A stretch of 64,000 bases of DNA from PGYR01 sp041675005 (GTDB lineage: Bacteria > Bacteroidota > Ignavibacteria > Kapaibacteriales > UBA2268), in assembly GCA_041675005.1 (NCBI GenBank), contig JBAYUQ010000011.1, positions 1 to 64,000 on the forward strand. The letters run 5' to 3'. Numbering within the stretch: position 1 is the first letter of the stretch; each line of letters opens with the position of its first letter. Both the position numbers and the translations under genes were made by a program. Shown here piece by piece: positions 8,766 through 18,041 of the stretch. Under the pieces are notes generated by a model. It saw only the letters and a program-made list of their open reading frames with translations. It did no database searches and had not been told where the DNA came from.

Positions 8766-10703
8766 TTGGGAAGGGAATTTCTCGACTTTAATAGTAATCA
8801 GATTCTCATCTAGCTGGATGTAGCTAGTTCGTTTATCGCTTTTTATGATAGTCACTTTCAGCTGATTGTTTACTATTTTGGATTGTAGTTTATCTCTTAG
8901 CGATTCAGCAAACTTTTTTCTTTTATTATAGCTTATCTCTACTGTCTTGCACATAGAGATAGAGCTATATATTTTCTCTAAAGTAGCAATATAATTGTTA
9001 CTTTCTATATCTGGGTCATTACCAGCTATTATATAGTTATAATCAAAGTATTGGCTACCCTCTACTACTAGCTTCGGTTTTTTGGAGAAGTGATGCTCTA
9101 TACTATGAGGTATGACCTGCACCGTACTATCCCCGTCAAAGCTGAATGCCTTAATAAAGACATTCATAAAATCAGATTCGAAAAGCTGATGTTTATACTT
9201 CACCAAATCTATTGTGAACCTGTCTTTTACAATTTTGTTTTCATAGACTATAGTCTCTTCACCAGCTAAGGTTAGCACAGCTAACCAATTACTTAGGTTT
9301 TCGGCGGGCTCTATTCTTACGTCTATTGGTAATAGCTTCTGCTCTACTTCTATTTTATCTTTTCTTATTTCCATCTGAGCGAAAATCTCTGGCTCATTTG
9401 AGGAAAGGGAGATAGACGGTTTTTTATTACCATCTTGGTAAAATTCATATTCGATTACTAATTGAGATGGAGGTATATGGAATTCCGTAGTCAGATAATC
9501 GTGAATTTTCTTGATATTCAAATCAGCATAGTACTTTGAATTTCTTTTAGAAGTGGTATCTATTTCGAGCATACCGGGGTAATGTGCCTTAATCTTCAAC
9601 TTAGCGTTTTTTATCCTAGCTAATTTATGCCCAATATAGTTTAAACTATTGGTATAAGATTCTTCAATAGTACTTACCTTCTGCAAATCAAGAATTGACT
9701 TATATTCGAATAGTTTTGATTGTAGTTCCATAGTGCTATCATCTAGGAAAAACACATTGCTAACAGGTAGGTTAGTGTATTCGTAGTTATTGTTGACTAT
9801 GATATTTGTGATATAACTTTGTAAGTTTATAACGAGCTTTTTCTCTTCTCGGAACATTGCCGGTAGATTGCTATTACTTGCTAGCCATATATCCAACCCA
9901 CCTTTTCCGCCAGGGCGATTACTTGCAAATAGTATATCACCATTGGGAAGTGTACAAACATCTGATTCATCATACTCCGTATTCAACTCGTATAGTGGAC
10001 TAGGCCTCTGCCACATCCCTTCTGACTTAACCGAAAAGTATATATCAAATCCACCAGGGCCACCTTGCCCATTACTCGCAAAGTAGAGCGTATCATCTGA
10101 TGCAAAATGGGGTGTTATCTCATCGCCTATGCTATTCATTATCTCTATGGCTGAGGGTTCTCTCCAAGTACCATCTTCTAATCTATAGCTGACCATCAAA
10201 TCCAAATCACCATCTTCACTCTGTTTGGTAAAAACAATTTGATTTTTATCGGGAGATATACTACTATGTCCTACAAAGTTATAGCTTGCAAACTCATCAA
10301 TTGGGAACCCTTCTGACCACGCCTTCTTCTTGAAATTAGAATAGAAAAGCTGTAATCTCGGTTGGGTTTTTGCTTGAAGAAAAGCACTAAAATATGCCTT
10401 ATCTTCGGAAAGAAAATTAATGTAGCTGATATTCTCGTGAATAGTGTTGATAGGGGCATCTAGGTATTTCCCTTCTTCAAGAAATCCATCAGCATTCTTA
10501 CCCGAAGTGTATAGTTTTTCTTTCCCACCTACTTTACTGGTGTAGTAGAGTGTGGAGGTGTAAGCATTCCAAGAGGGTGCAAACTCATCACTAGCTGTGT
10601 TCAGTACGCTAACATTTACTGGCTCCAAATACATCACGTTCGATGCAAATAGTGCTTGCACCGTTAGTAATAGGATTATATATGGAGTTAGTTTATTCAT
10701 CAA
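8751..10703 (-). CDS. PD40/WD40-like beta-propeller secreted protein with OmpA-like remnants
   Basis: The 650-residue protein has a signal peptide (about 1-20) and then a propeller of PD40 repeats to about residue 285 (SISPDKNQIVFTKQSEDG, DDTLYFASNGQGGPGGFDIYFS, ILFASNRPGGKGGLDIWLAS). Such propellers usually precede a C-terminal peptidoglycan-binding OmpA domain in Bacteroidota. Here the C-terminal half has two OmpA-like segments without the usual binding motif: ELQSKLFEYKSILD ... IHDYLTTEFHIPPSQLVIEYEF, and a shorter one near 560-640. Cell-wall binding may therefore be lost; this is inference. It overlaps by 11 bases the end of the upstream lipoprotein gene, so the two are co-transcribed. 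Function unknown. Confidence 0.7.
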   Translation of the reverse strand: MMNKLTPYIILLLTVQALFASNVMYLEPVNVSVLNTASDEFAPSWNAYTSTLYYTSKVGGKEKLYTSGKNADGFLEEGKYLDAPINTIHENISYINFLSEDKAYFSAFLQAKTQPRLQLFYSNFKKKAWSEGFPIDEFASYNFVGHSSISPDKNQIVFTKQSEDGDLDLMVSYRLEDGTWREPSAIEIMNSIGDEITPHFASDDTLYFASNGQGGPGGFDIYFSVKSEGMWQRPSPLYELNTEYDESDVCTLPNGDILFASNRPGGKGGLDIWLASNSNLPAMFREEKKLVINLQSYITNIIVNNNYEYTNLPVSNVFFLDDSTMELQSKLFEYKSILDLQKVSTIEESYTNSLNYIGHKLARIKNAKLKIKAHYPGMLEIDTTSKRNSKYYADLNIKKIHDYLTTEFHIPPSQLVIEYEFYQDGNKKPSISLSSNEPEIFAQMEIRKDKIEVEQKLLPIDVRIEPAENLSNWLAVLTLAGEETIVYENKIVKDRFTIDLVKYKHQLFESDFMNVFIKAFSFDGDSTVQVIPHSIEHHFSKKPKLVVEGSQYFDYNYIIAGNDPDIESNNYIATLEKIYSSISMCKTVEISYNKRKKFAESLRDKLQSKIVNNQLKVTIIKSDKRTSYIQLDENLITIKVEKFPSQSSNN

Positions 10704-12375
10704 GCACTAGTTTTATCTCATTGTATTCCCAATTCTCAGAAACTGTATATGGCTTACTTTTAGAATACTTTTCTCTGTATTCGAAAGGAGAGACTTTCCC
10801 GAAATCGTATTCACCATTATTATTCTCATCGCAAAATACCTCGAATATGAAGCTCCCAGCAGTCACTTCTTCAAAGCTCCACTTGCCATCAACGGCTGTG
10901 GTCTTGTATTTACTGTTATCGCTTGTATTTATTGCTCTGATTACTATATTACCGATACATTCATTAGTTGCCGTTACTTCACCACCTATTTTCGAGTATT
11001 TTGGAGCGAAGTTAGTCTTGAACTTTGTTCTGTAAACAGTGTCTTTTACTAATCCCTGCCCCCAAATATCGACTATATTTTTAGTATCAAAAACTAGAAT
11101 ATATTCTGCATTTTCTTTTATCGGATTATCGGATTTAAAATTATAATCGAGTAAATTATCACTTATTAATGTTAATTCTGTTTTCTCACCTTCCAATTCT
11201 AAATATGCACTATTTATCAGAGATTCTACATCAAGAATTTTACTGAATTTAACACGGAATATTGGTTTCTCTGGAATAATATTGAAGTAAGGGCTAACAT
11301 TCTTCTGAGTGCTATCGTTCAGATTAGTAGAGCTAATCACGAAATCTGTCCTGTTGTAAGTGCTATCCACCACAAACTTGAAGCTAGAAGCTGTATCTTG
11401 GATTATGTTACCAGTCGAATCAGCTATATTCGTTGCTTTAATCTCTAATTCCTTATCAGCATAGCTAGCATCAAATGCTAGAAGCAACTCGGAGCTAGTT
11501 TTTGAGTTTGTCCCTATACCTATTATCTGCACGTCACCATTGTCAGAAGTCAAGTTGAAATTCTCTTTGACTATTGTTCTTCTATCCAGATTCTCATCGA
11601 ATAGCAGGTTTACAATACCCGAATATTGTGAACTAGCACTAATGAGCTGTGGCCCACGATAATCAGCTTTCGCACCAATATGTATATTGATTCCTGATAC
11701 TTGCAAACTATCCTCAGTGAGAGTTATGTCATTCAAAGCGGTACCGTAACTATCTACTTGGTCATCATATACTCGGTTTTGGAATTTGTCATCGATTGCT
11801 AATAGGCGATAATTCCCCGGCTTTAGAGCTACGAATTGGAACTCACCAGAGCTACCTGTATTGACAAAATAATCTGGCTGAGTGGTCGTCATATCAGGGT
11901 ATTCACCATCTTTTTCCTTGTACAAGAATACATATTTACCCTTCGTGTCTGCTGCCGATAACAATCCTGATATACTGCCACTATCTAGCTTTTCTCCAGT
12001 GGAGAATATCATGCTAAACCCTTTCTTCGGTGCATTATTATAATAGTCGGTGTATTCTGTACCTATGTTTATGGCATAAGTAGTGTTGGGTTGTAGAGGT
12101 TCTGTGAACTTAATATTCAAATCAGTGGCAGACCAATCGAATTCCATCTTCACTTCTGGTGTGATTCGTAGATTTTCTAGTACTTTGCCTCTGTTCATAT
12201 ACTCATCGAATCCAATTGTAACTTCATCATCACTAAAGTTGATGGTTCTATCCAATGGCTCGGTATATTCTACATTTGGAGCCAAAGTATCGCCAGCCCC
12301 ACCGGGTGGACTTTGTATATTCGCACAACCAGTAGCCAATATATATAATAAAATTAGAGTCGTCAGTAATTTCAT
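10693..12375 (-). CDS. Ig-like (Big_5/SbsA-type) domain lipoprotein
   Basis: A 560-residue predicted lipoprotein. The signal peptide ends in the lipobox LATGCAN, followed by the PPGGAGDTLAP stretch that is common in Bacteroidota members of this family. Residues about 33-130 form a Big_5/SbsA-like Ig domain (NFSDDEVTIGFDEYMNRG ... FTEPLQPNTTYAINIG). More Ig-like units follow near 235-330 and 345-455, and a C-terminal SpaA/Cna-B-like fold (IVIRAINTSDNSKYKTTAVDGKWSFEEV ... FEVFCDENNNGEYDFG) near 465-545. It precedes and overlaps the PD40 propeller gene. Likely outer-membrane anchored; the role may be structural, but nothing in the sequence fixes it. Confidence 0.8.
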   Translation of the reverse strand: MKLLTTLILLYILATGCANIQSPPGGAGDTLAPNVEYTEPLDRTINFSDDEVTIGFDEYMNRGKVLENLRITPEVKMEFDWSATDLNIKFTEPLQPNTTYAINIGTEYTDYYNNAPKKGFSMIFSTGEKLDSGSISGLLSAADTKGKYVFLYKEKDGEYPDMTTTQPDYFVNTGSSGEFQFVALKPGNYRLLAIDDKFQNRVYDDQVDSYGTALNDITLTEDSLQVSGINIHIGAKADYRGPQLISASSQYSGIVNLLFDENLDRRTIVKENFNLTSDNGDVQIIGIGTNSKTSSELLLAFDASYADKELEIKATNIADSTGNIIQDTASSFKFVVDSTYNRTDFVISSTNLNDSTQKNVSPYFNIIPEKPIFRVKFSKILDVESLINSAYLELEGEKTELTLISDNLLDYNFKSDNPIKENAEYILVFDTKNIVDIWGQGLVKDTVYRTKFKTNFAPKYSKIGGEVTATNECIGNIVIRAINTSDNSKYKTTAVDGKWSFEEVTAGSFIFEVFCDENNNGEYDFGKVSPFEYREKYSKSKPYTVSENWEYNEIKLVLDE

Positions 12376-12500
12376 AGTATAAATTAACTATTATTTTTAG
12401 TAATGGGAAAGATTTTTGAAATGAATATACACAGAAATCATCATCTAATTAGTTATTTTATGTGATTAGTGTCTTATTTCGGCGACTTAGCAAATATAAA

Positions 12501-14024
12501 TTAGTGCTTTACTCTGTTTATCAGATTATTAGTCGAGCTATCAAAGTGATTATCTTTAGCTAAAATACTCGGCTCTATATCCTTTGCTATTGTTTTGCCC
12601 AGTTCCACACCAAATTGGTCGAATGGATTAATATTCCATATCACCGATTGAACAAATACTTTGTGCTCTTGTATAGCTAAGAAAGTTCCCAAAGTAGATG
12701 GAGTCAACTCATCGAATAATATAGTATTGGACGGTATGTTCCCAGGGAAGAATTTGTGAGTATTGTAGCTAGTAATTTCGTCTTCTGCTACTTCTGATAG
12801 GTCTTGACCCATCATCAAAGCTCTCGATTGTGCAAAGCAGTTAGCCAGTAAGCGTGTATCCGAGTCAGCAATTGCAATAAAATCTACTGGGATTATATCT
12901 ATACCCTGATGCAGCATTTGGAAGAATGAATGTTGGCAATTAGTACCTATATTCCCGAATATAGTACCACCAGTTGCATAGTTAACTTTGTTACCTTGCT
13001 TGTCTATTATCTTTCCTAAGCTCTCCATTTCTAACTGTTGCAAATACTCGGGCAAATATTTCAGTGCGTCGGAGTAAGGAATATTCGCCTTAGCTCTTAG
13101 GTCAAAGAAATTGCGATACCAAACATTTATGTAAGCTAACAAAAATGGTATATTCTGGAAATAGTCTTCAGTTTCAGCAAAGTGTTTGTCGGCTATTTCA
13201 GCCCCTTTTAGTAGTTCTTCGAAGTTCGCTTTACCTATATTCAGGGCAATAGTAAACCCGATAGAAGACCATAGAGAGTATCTACCACCTATCGAATCGC
13301 AGAATGTAAGAATATTATCGGCTGAGAAGCCAATCTCTAATGCTCGCTCACGGTTAGCCGTAAGGCAGATGAATTGCTCATTTGGTTGCGATAGTCCTAA
13401 TCTTTCTAAAACTTTGTTCAGATTGTATTGAGTTTCAGATGTGCTTAAAGATTTAGAAGCAATTACGAATATCGTCTTTTCAATATCTATTCTATTAAAT
13501 ACTTTTTCGAAATCTGTATTGTCTGTATTAGTTATATAATCAATAGTAAATCGGTGATTAGAGTATTCGTGAAGTGCTTCATTGACCATCTTAGGGCCAA
13601 TGTATGATCCACCTATTCCTAATTGAACTACGTGTTTTATCTTCTCATTAGCTATTATTATCTCTGCTTTCGCTAGAAATGCAGTACGCTCTTCCGCAAT
13701 TTCTTGAAATCTGACATTCTCATAAGCACGGAGTGCCGTATGCAAAGCCGCTCTGTCTTCGGTGTTATTTACTTTTTCACCATTTAATAGCTCTGGTATT
13801 CTGTTATGGAATTTCAACGATTTGGATAAATCCACAAAATAAGAAAAGGTATCAAAATTGATTCTATTCTTACTCAAATCGAAACAAATATTATTCAATT
13901 CATAAGTATATTTATCGGCTCTACCGTCATCGTATTGGAACATATCCTTCATCTTCAGATGCTTAATATTAAAGAAGTGTTCGTTAAGTGATTGCCAAGC
14001 GTTGAGTTCTAACAGATTTTTCAT
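12501..14024 (-). CDS. pgi: Glucose-6-phosphate isomerase
   Basis: Interconverts glucose-6-phosphate and fructose-6-phosphate in the cytoplasm (glycolysis and gluconeogenesis). The 507 residues contain the family motifs: QLGIGGSYIGPKMVNEAL, the sugar-phosphate SIS segment VIASKSLSTSETQYNL, GGRYSLWSSIGFTIAL, the signature-like FGNIGTNCQHSFFQMLHQG with the catalytic region, and the C-terminal NINPFDQFGVELGKTIA. Length is normal for the compact bacterial form. It reads alone, leftward. The next gene upstream is a lipoprotein gene whose terminator at 14121-14155 separates the two. Confident assignment. Confidence 0.95.
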   Translation of the reverse strand: MKNLLELNAWQSLNEHFFNIKHLKMKDMFQYDDGRADKYTYELNNICFDLSKNRINFDTFSYFVDLSKSLKFHNRIPELLNGEKVNNTEDRAALHTALRAYENVRFQEIAEERTAFLAKAEIIIANEKIKHVVQLGIGGSYIGPKMVNEALHEYSNHRFTIDYITNTDNTDFEKVFNRIDIEKTIFVIASKSLSTSETQYNLNKVLERLGLSQPNEQFICLTANRERALEIGFSADNILTFCDSIGGRYSLWSSIGFTIALNIGKANFEELLKGAEIADKHFAETEDYFQNIPFLLAYINVWYRNFFDLRAKANIPYSDALKYLPEYLQQLEMESLGKIIDKQGNKVNYATGGTIFGNIGTNCQHSFFQMLHQGIDIIPVDFIAIADSDTRLLANCFAQSRALMMGQDLSEVAEDEITSYNTHKFFPGNIPSNTILFDELTPSTLGTFLAIQEHKVFVQSVIWNINPFDQFGVELGKTIAKDIEPSILAKDNHFDSSTNNLINRVKH

Positions 14025-14120
14025 TCTTTCTAGATTAATATGGGAATTGTATTCTATGTTAATTGCAATTTAAAGTAAATATTTTAAATTTCATTTATTT
14101 GTGGAATTTATAAATACCTT

Positions 14121-14155
14121 AAAAAAAAACAGAGGATTATAACCAATCCCCTGTT
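14121..14155 (-). terminator. Rho-independent terminator of the lipoprotein gene
   Basis: On the minus strand an 11-bp stem (AACAGGGGATT paired with AATCCTCTGTT, one G-U pair) with a 6-base loop is followed by nine T residues. It lies 28 bp beyond the stop of the 14183-15181 gene. Confidence 0.9.
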
Positions 14156-14182
14156 CTAATACGATAATTCTTCTAAATAAGT

Positions 14183-15181
14183 TTAGAATTTCAAGCTTGT
14201 CGCTGATTTGCCTAATACAGATTTGTACAGATCAGCCTCATCTTTGAAGTAATCAACTACTATTTGGTACAACATACCATTATTGATTACATAATAAATA
14301 TCTCTATGGATTTTTGCGGTAGCATCGTAAGAAACCATATAAGCTTCTTGTCCACCAATTTTCATTTTCGTGATTTTGTCAGACCCAACAGCTTTTGCAT
14401 TTTTCTCTGCAGTACCTTTTAGGTTCTTAGAATTAGTTTTGCTAGCAGTTACAGATACATAAGAGTCTCCTCTTCTCTCACCAGAATACATAGTAGCACC
14501 ACCTCTCTGAGTAGTTTCGAAGTTATCTGGGATAGAGATTGAGTAACCACTTCCTTTTATTGTTTTCATAGTAGAAGATGGGCCAGGTAATTCCTCTGCC
14601 GGACCAGTTGTTACAGTTTGTTCAGGTATAACACCTAATTTTATAGACTTCAACATATTGTCAACAGTTGCTCTATATTGCTCCATAGTACCTGCAAATG
14701 TTTCGATTTTAATAATGTTTGCAAGTTTGCCATCTTTTGTGGCAACGATTAACTCACCATTGAACTCTCCATCAGAAAGAGGAAAGTTATATGTAAGCTT
14801 TTTACCAGTTGTTCCATCAACTTTAAAATCAGCTGGAGCACTGTAGTATTCAATTGGGAAAACAAGACTCGTGTCAATAGCTTTTTGTAAAGATTGACCT
14901 GAATCAAGTACTATTACAGTATATGATATTCTTGCTACGGGAACACCTTCGGTATCATATTGATTAAATCTTGACTTACCTTCAGGCATTGAGTAAGCTT
15001 GGAATTGTTTACCTACTACTTTAAAGTCTTCCCAATTATCAGGGTAGTCTATAGAAAATTTAGCTGCATCGTCCGTATATGTCGTTAACTCGCCTGCATC
15101 AGGGGCTTGGGGGCCGCTTTCACCACATGACATTAGTACTAGAGCTAGTAGAGCCAGTAAAGAAATAGTAATTTTTTTCAT
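14183..15181 (-). CDS. Two-domain PsbP/Mog1-like lipoprotein of unknown function
   Basis: A 332-residue predicted lipoprotein with lipobox LVLMSCGES and a good ribosome-binding site (AAAGGA). Residues about 33-178 (DDAAKFSIDYPDNWEDF ...) and about 205-332 (GSGYSISIPDNFETTQ ...) look like two copies of the same fold: a start of the form YSISIPDNW, then strands, and a final helix ending in MLKSIKL / LGKSATSLKF. This is the PsbP/Mog1-like pattern found in many bacterial lipoproteins. A Pro-rich linker joins the domains. Substrate or partner is unknown. It is followed by its own terminator. Confidence 0.6.
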   Translation of the reverse strand: MKKITISLLALLALVLMSCGESGPQAPDAGELTTYTDDAAKFSIDYPDNWEDFKVVGKQFQAYSMPEGKSRFNQYDTEGVPVARISYTVIVLDSGQSLQKAIDTSLVFPIEYYSAPADFKVDGTTGKKLTYNFPLSDGEFNGELIVATKDGKLANIIKIETFAGTMEQYRATVDNMLKSIKLGVIPEQTVTTGPAEELPGPSSTMKTIKGSGYSISIPDNFETTQRGGATMYSGERRGDSYVSVTASKTNSKNLKGTAEKNAKAVGSDKITKMKIGGQEAYMVSYDATAKIHRDIYYVINNGMLYQIVVDYFKDEADLYKSVLGKSATSLKF

Positions 15182-15399
15182 TTTTTTATCCTTTATAGTT
15201 TATACATAATAATACAAATATAATTAAACTTATGTAAAGATAAAGTTAATTATTGATAGTTGGATAAAAGGTTTGAACAAGAAAGGAGATTTATTTGGAA
15301 TAACTAGAGCAGCAGAACAGGTTCAAGAGTACTCCTATGAAACTATCCTCAATAGTGCTACATATACGGGTCTGACTGAATTATTAATACATACGTCTG

Positions 15400-16065
15400 C
15401 TAGTCCCGTTTTATATGTCCTTTGACTTTCATTTCTTCTATGACACTTTCGGCGAATTTCTCTATAATGGTCTCTATATCCATCCCAATCATATTTATTT
15501 GAGCAGAAGTACTCGAATATCCTCTCCATGCAATCTTGTTAGTATTTACGTCTATTAGGTCAGCTTGGAATTGATTATTCATATACACATCCACGTCCTC
15601 TGTAACGTAAGTATTAGACTCTGTTACTGTAGCATCTTTGCCATTCTTTTTCTTAATAGTTCTAGTCTCAGTATTAGTATGTACTTGTGGTGTAATTCTT
15701 TCGTTCACATTCTCATCTATTATTTCAATTTTAATAAACCCCTCAATACCATTTTTTGATAACTGCGATTGATAATCTCCCTCTTCCCATATTCTAGTAG
15801 GTGGGAAAATCATAGAACCTTCTACAGCATATATACCAGCTTCTTGGAATTCTTTAGCGAAGACTCTCTCTATTAAAGCACGTCTATTGAGGTTTTGTTC
15901 TACAGAGTAAATACAGAATTTATCGAATTTCTTACTTATAAAATCTGGGTCGGAATATGATGTTGTCTCAATAGACACACAGGAAGTAGCAACAATTGAT
16001 AATACTATTATCAATAAAAGATTTTTATAATTGTTTTTAGCTTGTGATAGTATATTAGTGTTCAT
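15400..16065 (-). CDS. Hypothetical lipoprotein, tandem paralogue 1 (DUF4136-like)
   Basis: A 221-residue predicted lipoprotein (lipobox VATSCVS) with AGGA 5 bases before the ATG. It is clearly related to the gene at 16141-16743: both share SYSDxxFxxKKxxKxCIYS, a segment ALIERVFAKEFQEAGIYAVEGSMIFPPT, the motif QADLIDVNTNKIAWRG and a C-terminal SVIEEMKVKGHI. The architecture (variable stress or ABC-type auxiliary lipoprotein with a DxxTNKxxW motif) resembles the DUF4136 group, but this is not certain. The pair arose by tandem duplication and then diverged, mainly in the middle segment 110-160. Function unknown. Confidence 0.65.
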   Translation of the reverse strand: MNTNILSQAKNNYKNLLLIIVLSIVATSCVSIETTSYSDPDFISKKFDKFCIYSVEQNLNRRALIERVFAKEFQEAGIYAVEGSMIFPPTRIWEEGDYQSQLSKNGIEGFIKIEIIDENVNERITPQVHTNTETRTIKKKNGKDATVTESNTYVTEDVDVYMNNQFQADLIDVNTNKIAWRGYSSTSAQINMIGMDIETIIEKFAESVIEEMKVKGHIKRD

Positions 16066-16140
16066 TTGAATCCTAATTATTTAGATTGTTTGATTTTAAA
16101 ATTGGAAATACGAATTATAAGAATTTAAGTTTCTGATTAT

Positions 16141-16743
16141 TTACTCAATATGGCCCTTTTGTTGTAATTCTTCTATCACACTTTTTGAAAACTTCCAGAA
16201 AAAATCATCTCTGTTAAACTGATTGATCTTGTAATAGTTAATTGGCTCAGAACTACCTACCCAAGCTAGTTTATTAGTTTTAACATCTATTAACTTTACT
16301 TCGAACCTATATCTTAAATTTGAATTCATATCGTTATTATGGAAATTATCTATTTGAATTTCACTCTCATAAGCATCACTGTTTGTATTGATATTCACTA
16401 CTTCAAACTTTAAAAATCCATCTACATTATTTGCCAATAATTCAGATTGAAACTCATTTTCATCTCGTTCTTTAGTGGGTGGGAAAAGCTCTGAACCTTC
16501 CATAGCATCTACTCCAAGTTCGTATAATTCCTCAACCATAGTTTTTTCTAGTATTGAACGAAAAACAAGATTCTCTTCATATGAATAAACACAAATTTTA
16601 TTATATTTTTTTCTTTTAAATTCTTTGTCGGAGTAAGACGAAGTAGTTATTGAATAGCAGGAAGTTACTAAAGTTGAAACGATTAATAAAAGTATAATAT
16701 TCTTATAACTGCCTATTAGTTTAATTGGTATGGTACTTATCAT
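16141..16743 (-). CDS. Hypothetical lipoprotein, tandem paralogue 2 (DUF4136-like)
   Basis: A 200-residue predicted lipoprotein (lipobox LVTSCYS) with a strong ribosome-binding site (AAGGAG) 8 bases before its ATG. Shared motifs with the downstream paralogue: SYSDKEFKRKKYNKICVYS, GVDAMEGSELFPPTKERDE, KLIDVKTNKLAWVGSSEP, SVIEELQQKGHIE. It is the first gene of the pair; 75 bp separate them. A plausible promoter (TTTG-N20-TAGTTTAA) lies at 16765-16796. Likely anchored in the inner leaflet of the outer membrane. Function unknown. Confidence 0.65.
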   Translation of the reverse strand: MISTIPIKLIGSYKNIILLLIVSTLVTSCYSITTSSYSDKEFKRKKYNKICVYSYEENLVFRSILEKTMVEELYELGVDAMEGSELFPPTKERDENEFQSELLANNVDGFLKFEVVNINTNSDAYESEIQIDNFHNNDMNSNLRYRFEVKLIDVKTNKLAWVGSSEPINYYKINQFNRDDFFWKFSKSVIEELQQKGHIE

Positions 16744-16764
16744 TTTGCTCTCCTTATAGAGTTG

Positions 16765-16796
16765 TTAAACTAGTTCACTGAATGTAGTAATTCAAA
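16765..16796 (-). promoter_or_regulatory. Possible promoter of the paralogous lipoprotein pair
   Basis: On the minus strand TTTG and TAGTTTAA are separated by 20 bases. The -33 box fits the Bacteroidota consensus; the -7 box differs from TAnnTTTG at the last two positions. It lies 22 bases upstream of the start codon. Confidence 0.3.
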
Positions 16797-16877
16797 ATAT
16801 TTTGTTTTCTACTACTTCATAGCATGTAGTACATAATAAAATAATAATAAGTTTCACATAAAATAGGTATATAAAGT

Positions 16878-17267
16878 ATGAATTACTCATATAGCACAAA
16901 ATTAAAAGGCGAATTTGAAGAAGTAATAGAAAGAGTAACGGCTGAACTAAAAACAGAAGGGTTTGGTGTACTAACTCAAATAGATGTTACTAAAACTTTG
17001 AAAGAAAAAATAGACGTAGATTTCAAAAAGTATCGTATATTAGGAGCGTGTAACCCGCATTTTGCTCATAAAGCACTATCGCTAGAAGAAAAAGTAGGTG
17101 TTATGCTTCCTTGCAACGTTATAGTAGTAGAAGCTGGCGAAGGTGAATTCGAAGTCACAGCCGTTAGCCCTATGGCATCTATGCAAGCTGTAAAAAATGA
17201 AGGTCTAGCAACAATAGCACTAGAAGTAGAAGAAAAACTAAAGTCTGTTATCAATAGGTTGAAATAA
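16878..17267 (+). CDS. DUF302 domain protein
   Basis: A 129-residue cytoplasmic protein that is essentially one DUF302 domain: YSTKLKGEFEEVIERVTAELKTEGFGVL at the start, the middle YRILGACNPHFAHKAL, and LPCNVIVVEAGEGEFEVTAVSPMASM near the end. The conserved Cys in LGACNP and Pro-Cys-Asn are typical of the family. Its biochemical role is not established in general. The stop codon at 17265-17267 is immediately followed by the TTG start of the next gene, so the two are probably one transcript. Confidence 0.88.
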   Translation: MNYSYSTKLKGEFEEVIERVTAELKTEGFGVLTQIDVTKTLKEKIDVDFKKYRILGACNPHFAHKALSLEEKVGVMLPCNVIVVEAGEGEFEVTAVSPMASMQAVKNEGLATIALEVEEKLKSVINRLK

Positions 17268-17888
17268 TTGAGATTTCTCGTAACTATAATTTTACTATTC
17301 GCCGGTAGCTCTCTGTATTCGCAGGAGTTACCCGGTGGACAGTTCGATAGATATGAGATAGAACCGATGAAAACTAATGCCAAAAACAAGGCGATGATTT
17401 CGGCTGAGTATAAATATACGACTAATGATGCCTACTCTATGAATGATATTGGAATCAAGCTCGGTATATATGCCACAGATGATTTGGTAATCGGGGCTCA
17501 TTATTTTTATTTGTTTGATAAATCTGTGATTTTTATTCCTAACGAAGATAATCTGAAAGCAGCATTGCTTTATGATTTATATGGTTTAAATGTCGATTAT
17601 TTCATTTCTAATAGCTACTCACTTCCAGTTTCAGTTGGATTGAATTTGGGCTTTGGTCAAGCTACATATACTAGCTTTGGTAACTCCCCCGTAACCGATG
17701 ACCTGACTGGAGATTGGTTATTCAATATAGAACCAGAGGCAAATCTATATTTCCACCTCACCAATAGTATCTTAATTAATTTTAATATTGGATACCGTTT
17801 TATTTCAGGAATCGAATATGGTGGAATCGAAAATTCTGATCTATCAGGATTTGTTGGTGGTGTTGGACTTACGCTTACTATTCAATAA
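17268..17888 (+). CDS. Small outer-membrane beta-barrel protein
   Basis: The frame begins with TTG directly after the DUF302 stop. That start is supported because it gives a proper signal peptide (RFLVTIILLFAGSSLYSQ) and no in-frame ATG lies near it. The 206-residue product has alternating amphipathic strands (GIKLGIYATDDLVIGAHYFYLF, SVGLNLGFGQATYTSFG, SILINFNIGYRFISG) and ends in a strand (GGVGLTLTIQ), consistent with an 8-stranded barrel. No specific function can be given. Confidence 0.65.
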   Translation: MRFLVTIILLFAGSSLYSQELPGGQFDRYEIEPMKTNAKNKAMISAEYKYTTNDAYSMNDIGIKLGIYATDDLVIGAHYFYLFDKSVIFIPNEDNLKAALLYDLYGLNVDYFISNSYSLPVSVGLNLGFGQATYTSFGNSPVTDDLTGDWLFNIEPEANLYFHLTNSILINFNIGYRFISGIEYGGIENSDLSGFVGGVGLTLTIQ

Positions 17889-18041
17889 TTTTTTAAACCC
17901 TCTTAATCCCTTTTAAAAAAATGCACTTACCTTAATCTGCTGGGGAAGTAATTTTGATTTTAAATTTTATTTGCGTTACTTGCTCATTGGATATAAGTCG
18001 AAAGGCATATTTCTAATATTTCTAACAACCATTAGGTTCTC

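Noticed and set aside
17066..17389. Minus-strand frame of 107 codons
   Set aside because: Antisense to the DUF302 and outer-membrane protein genes.
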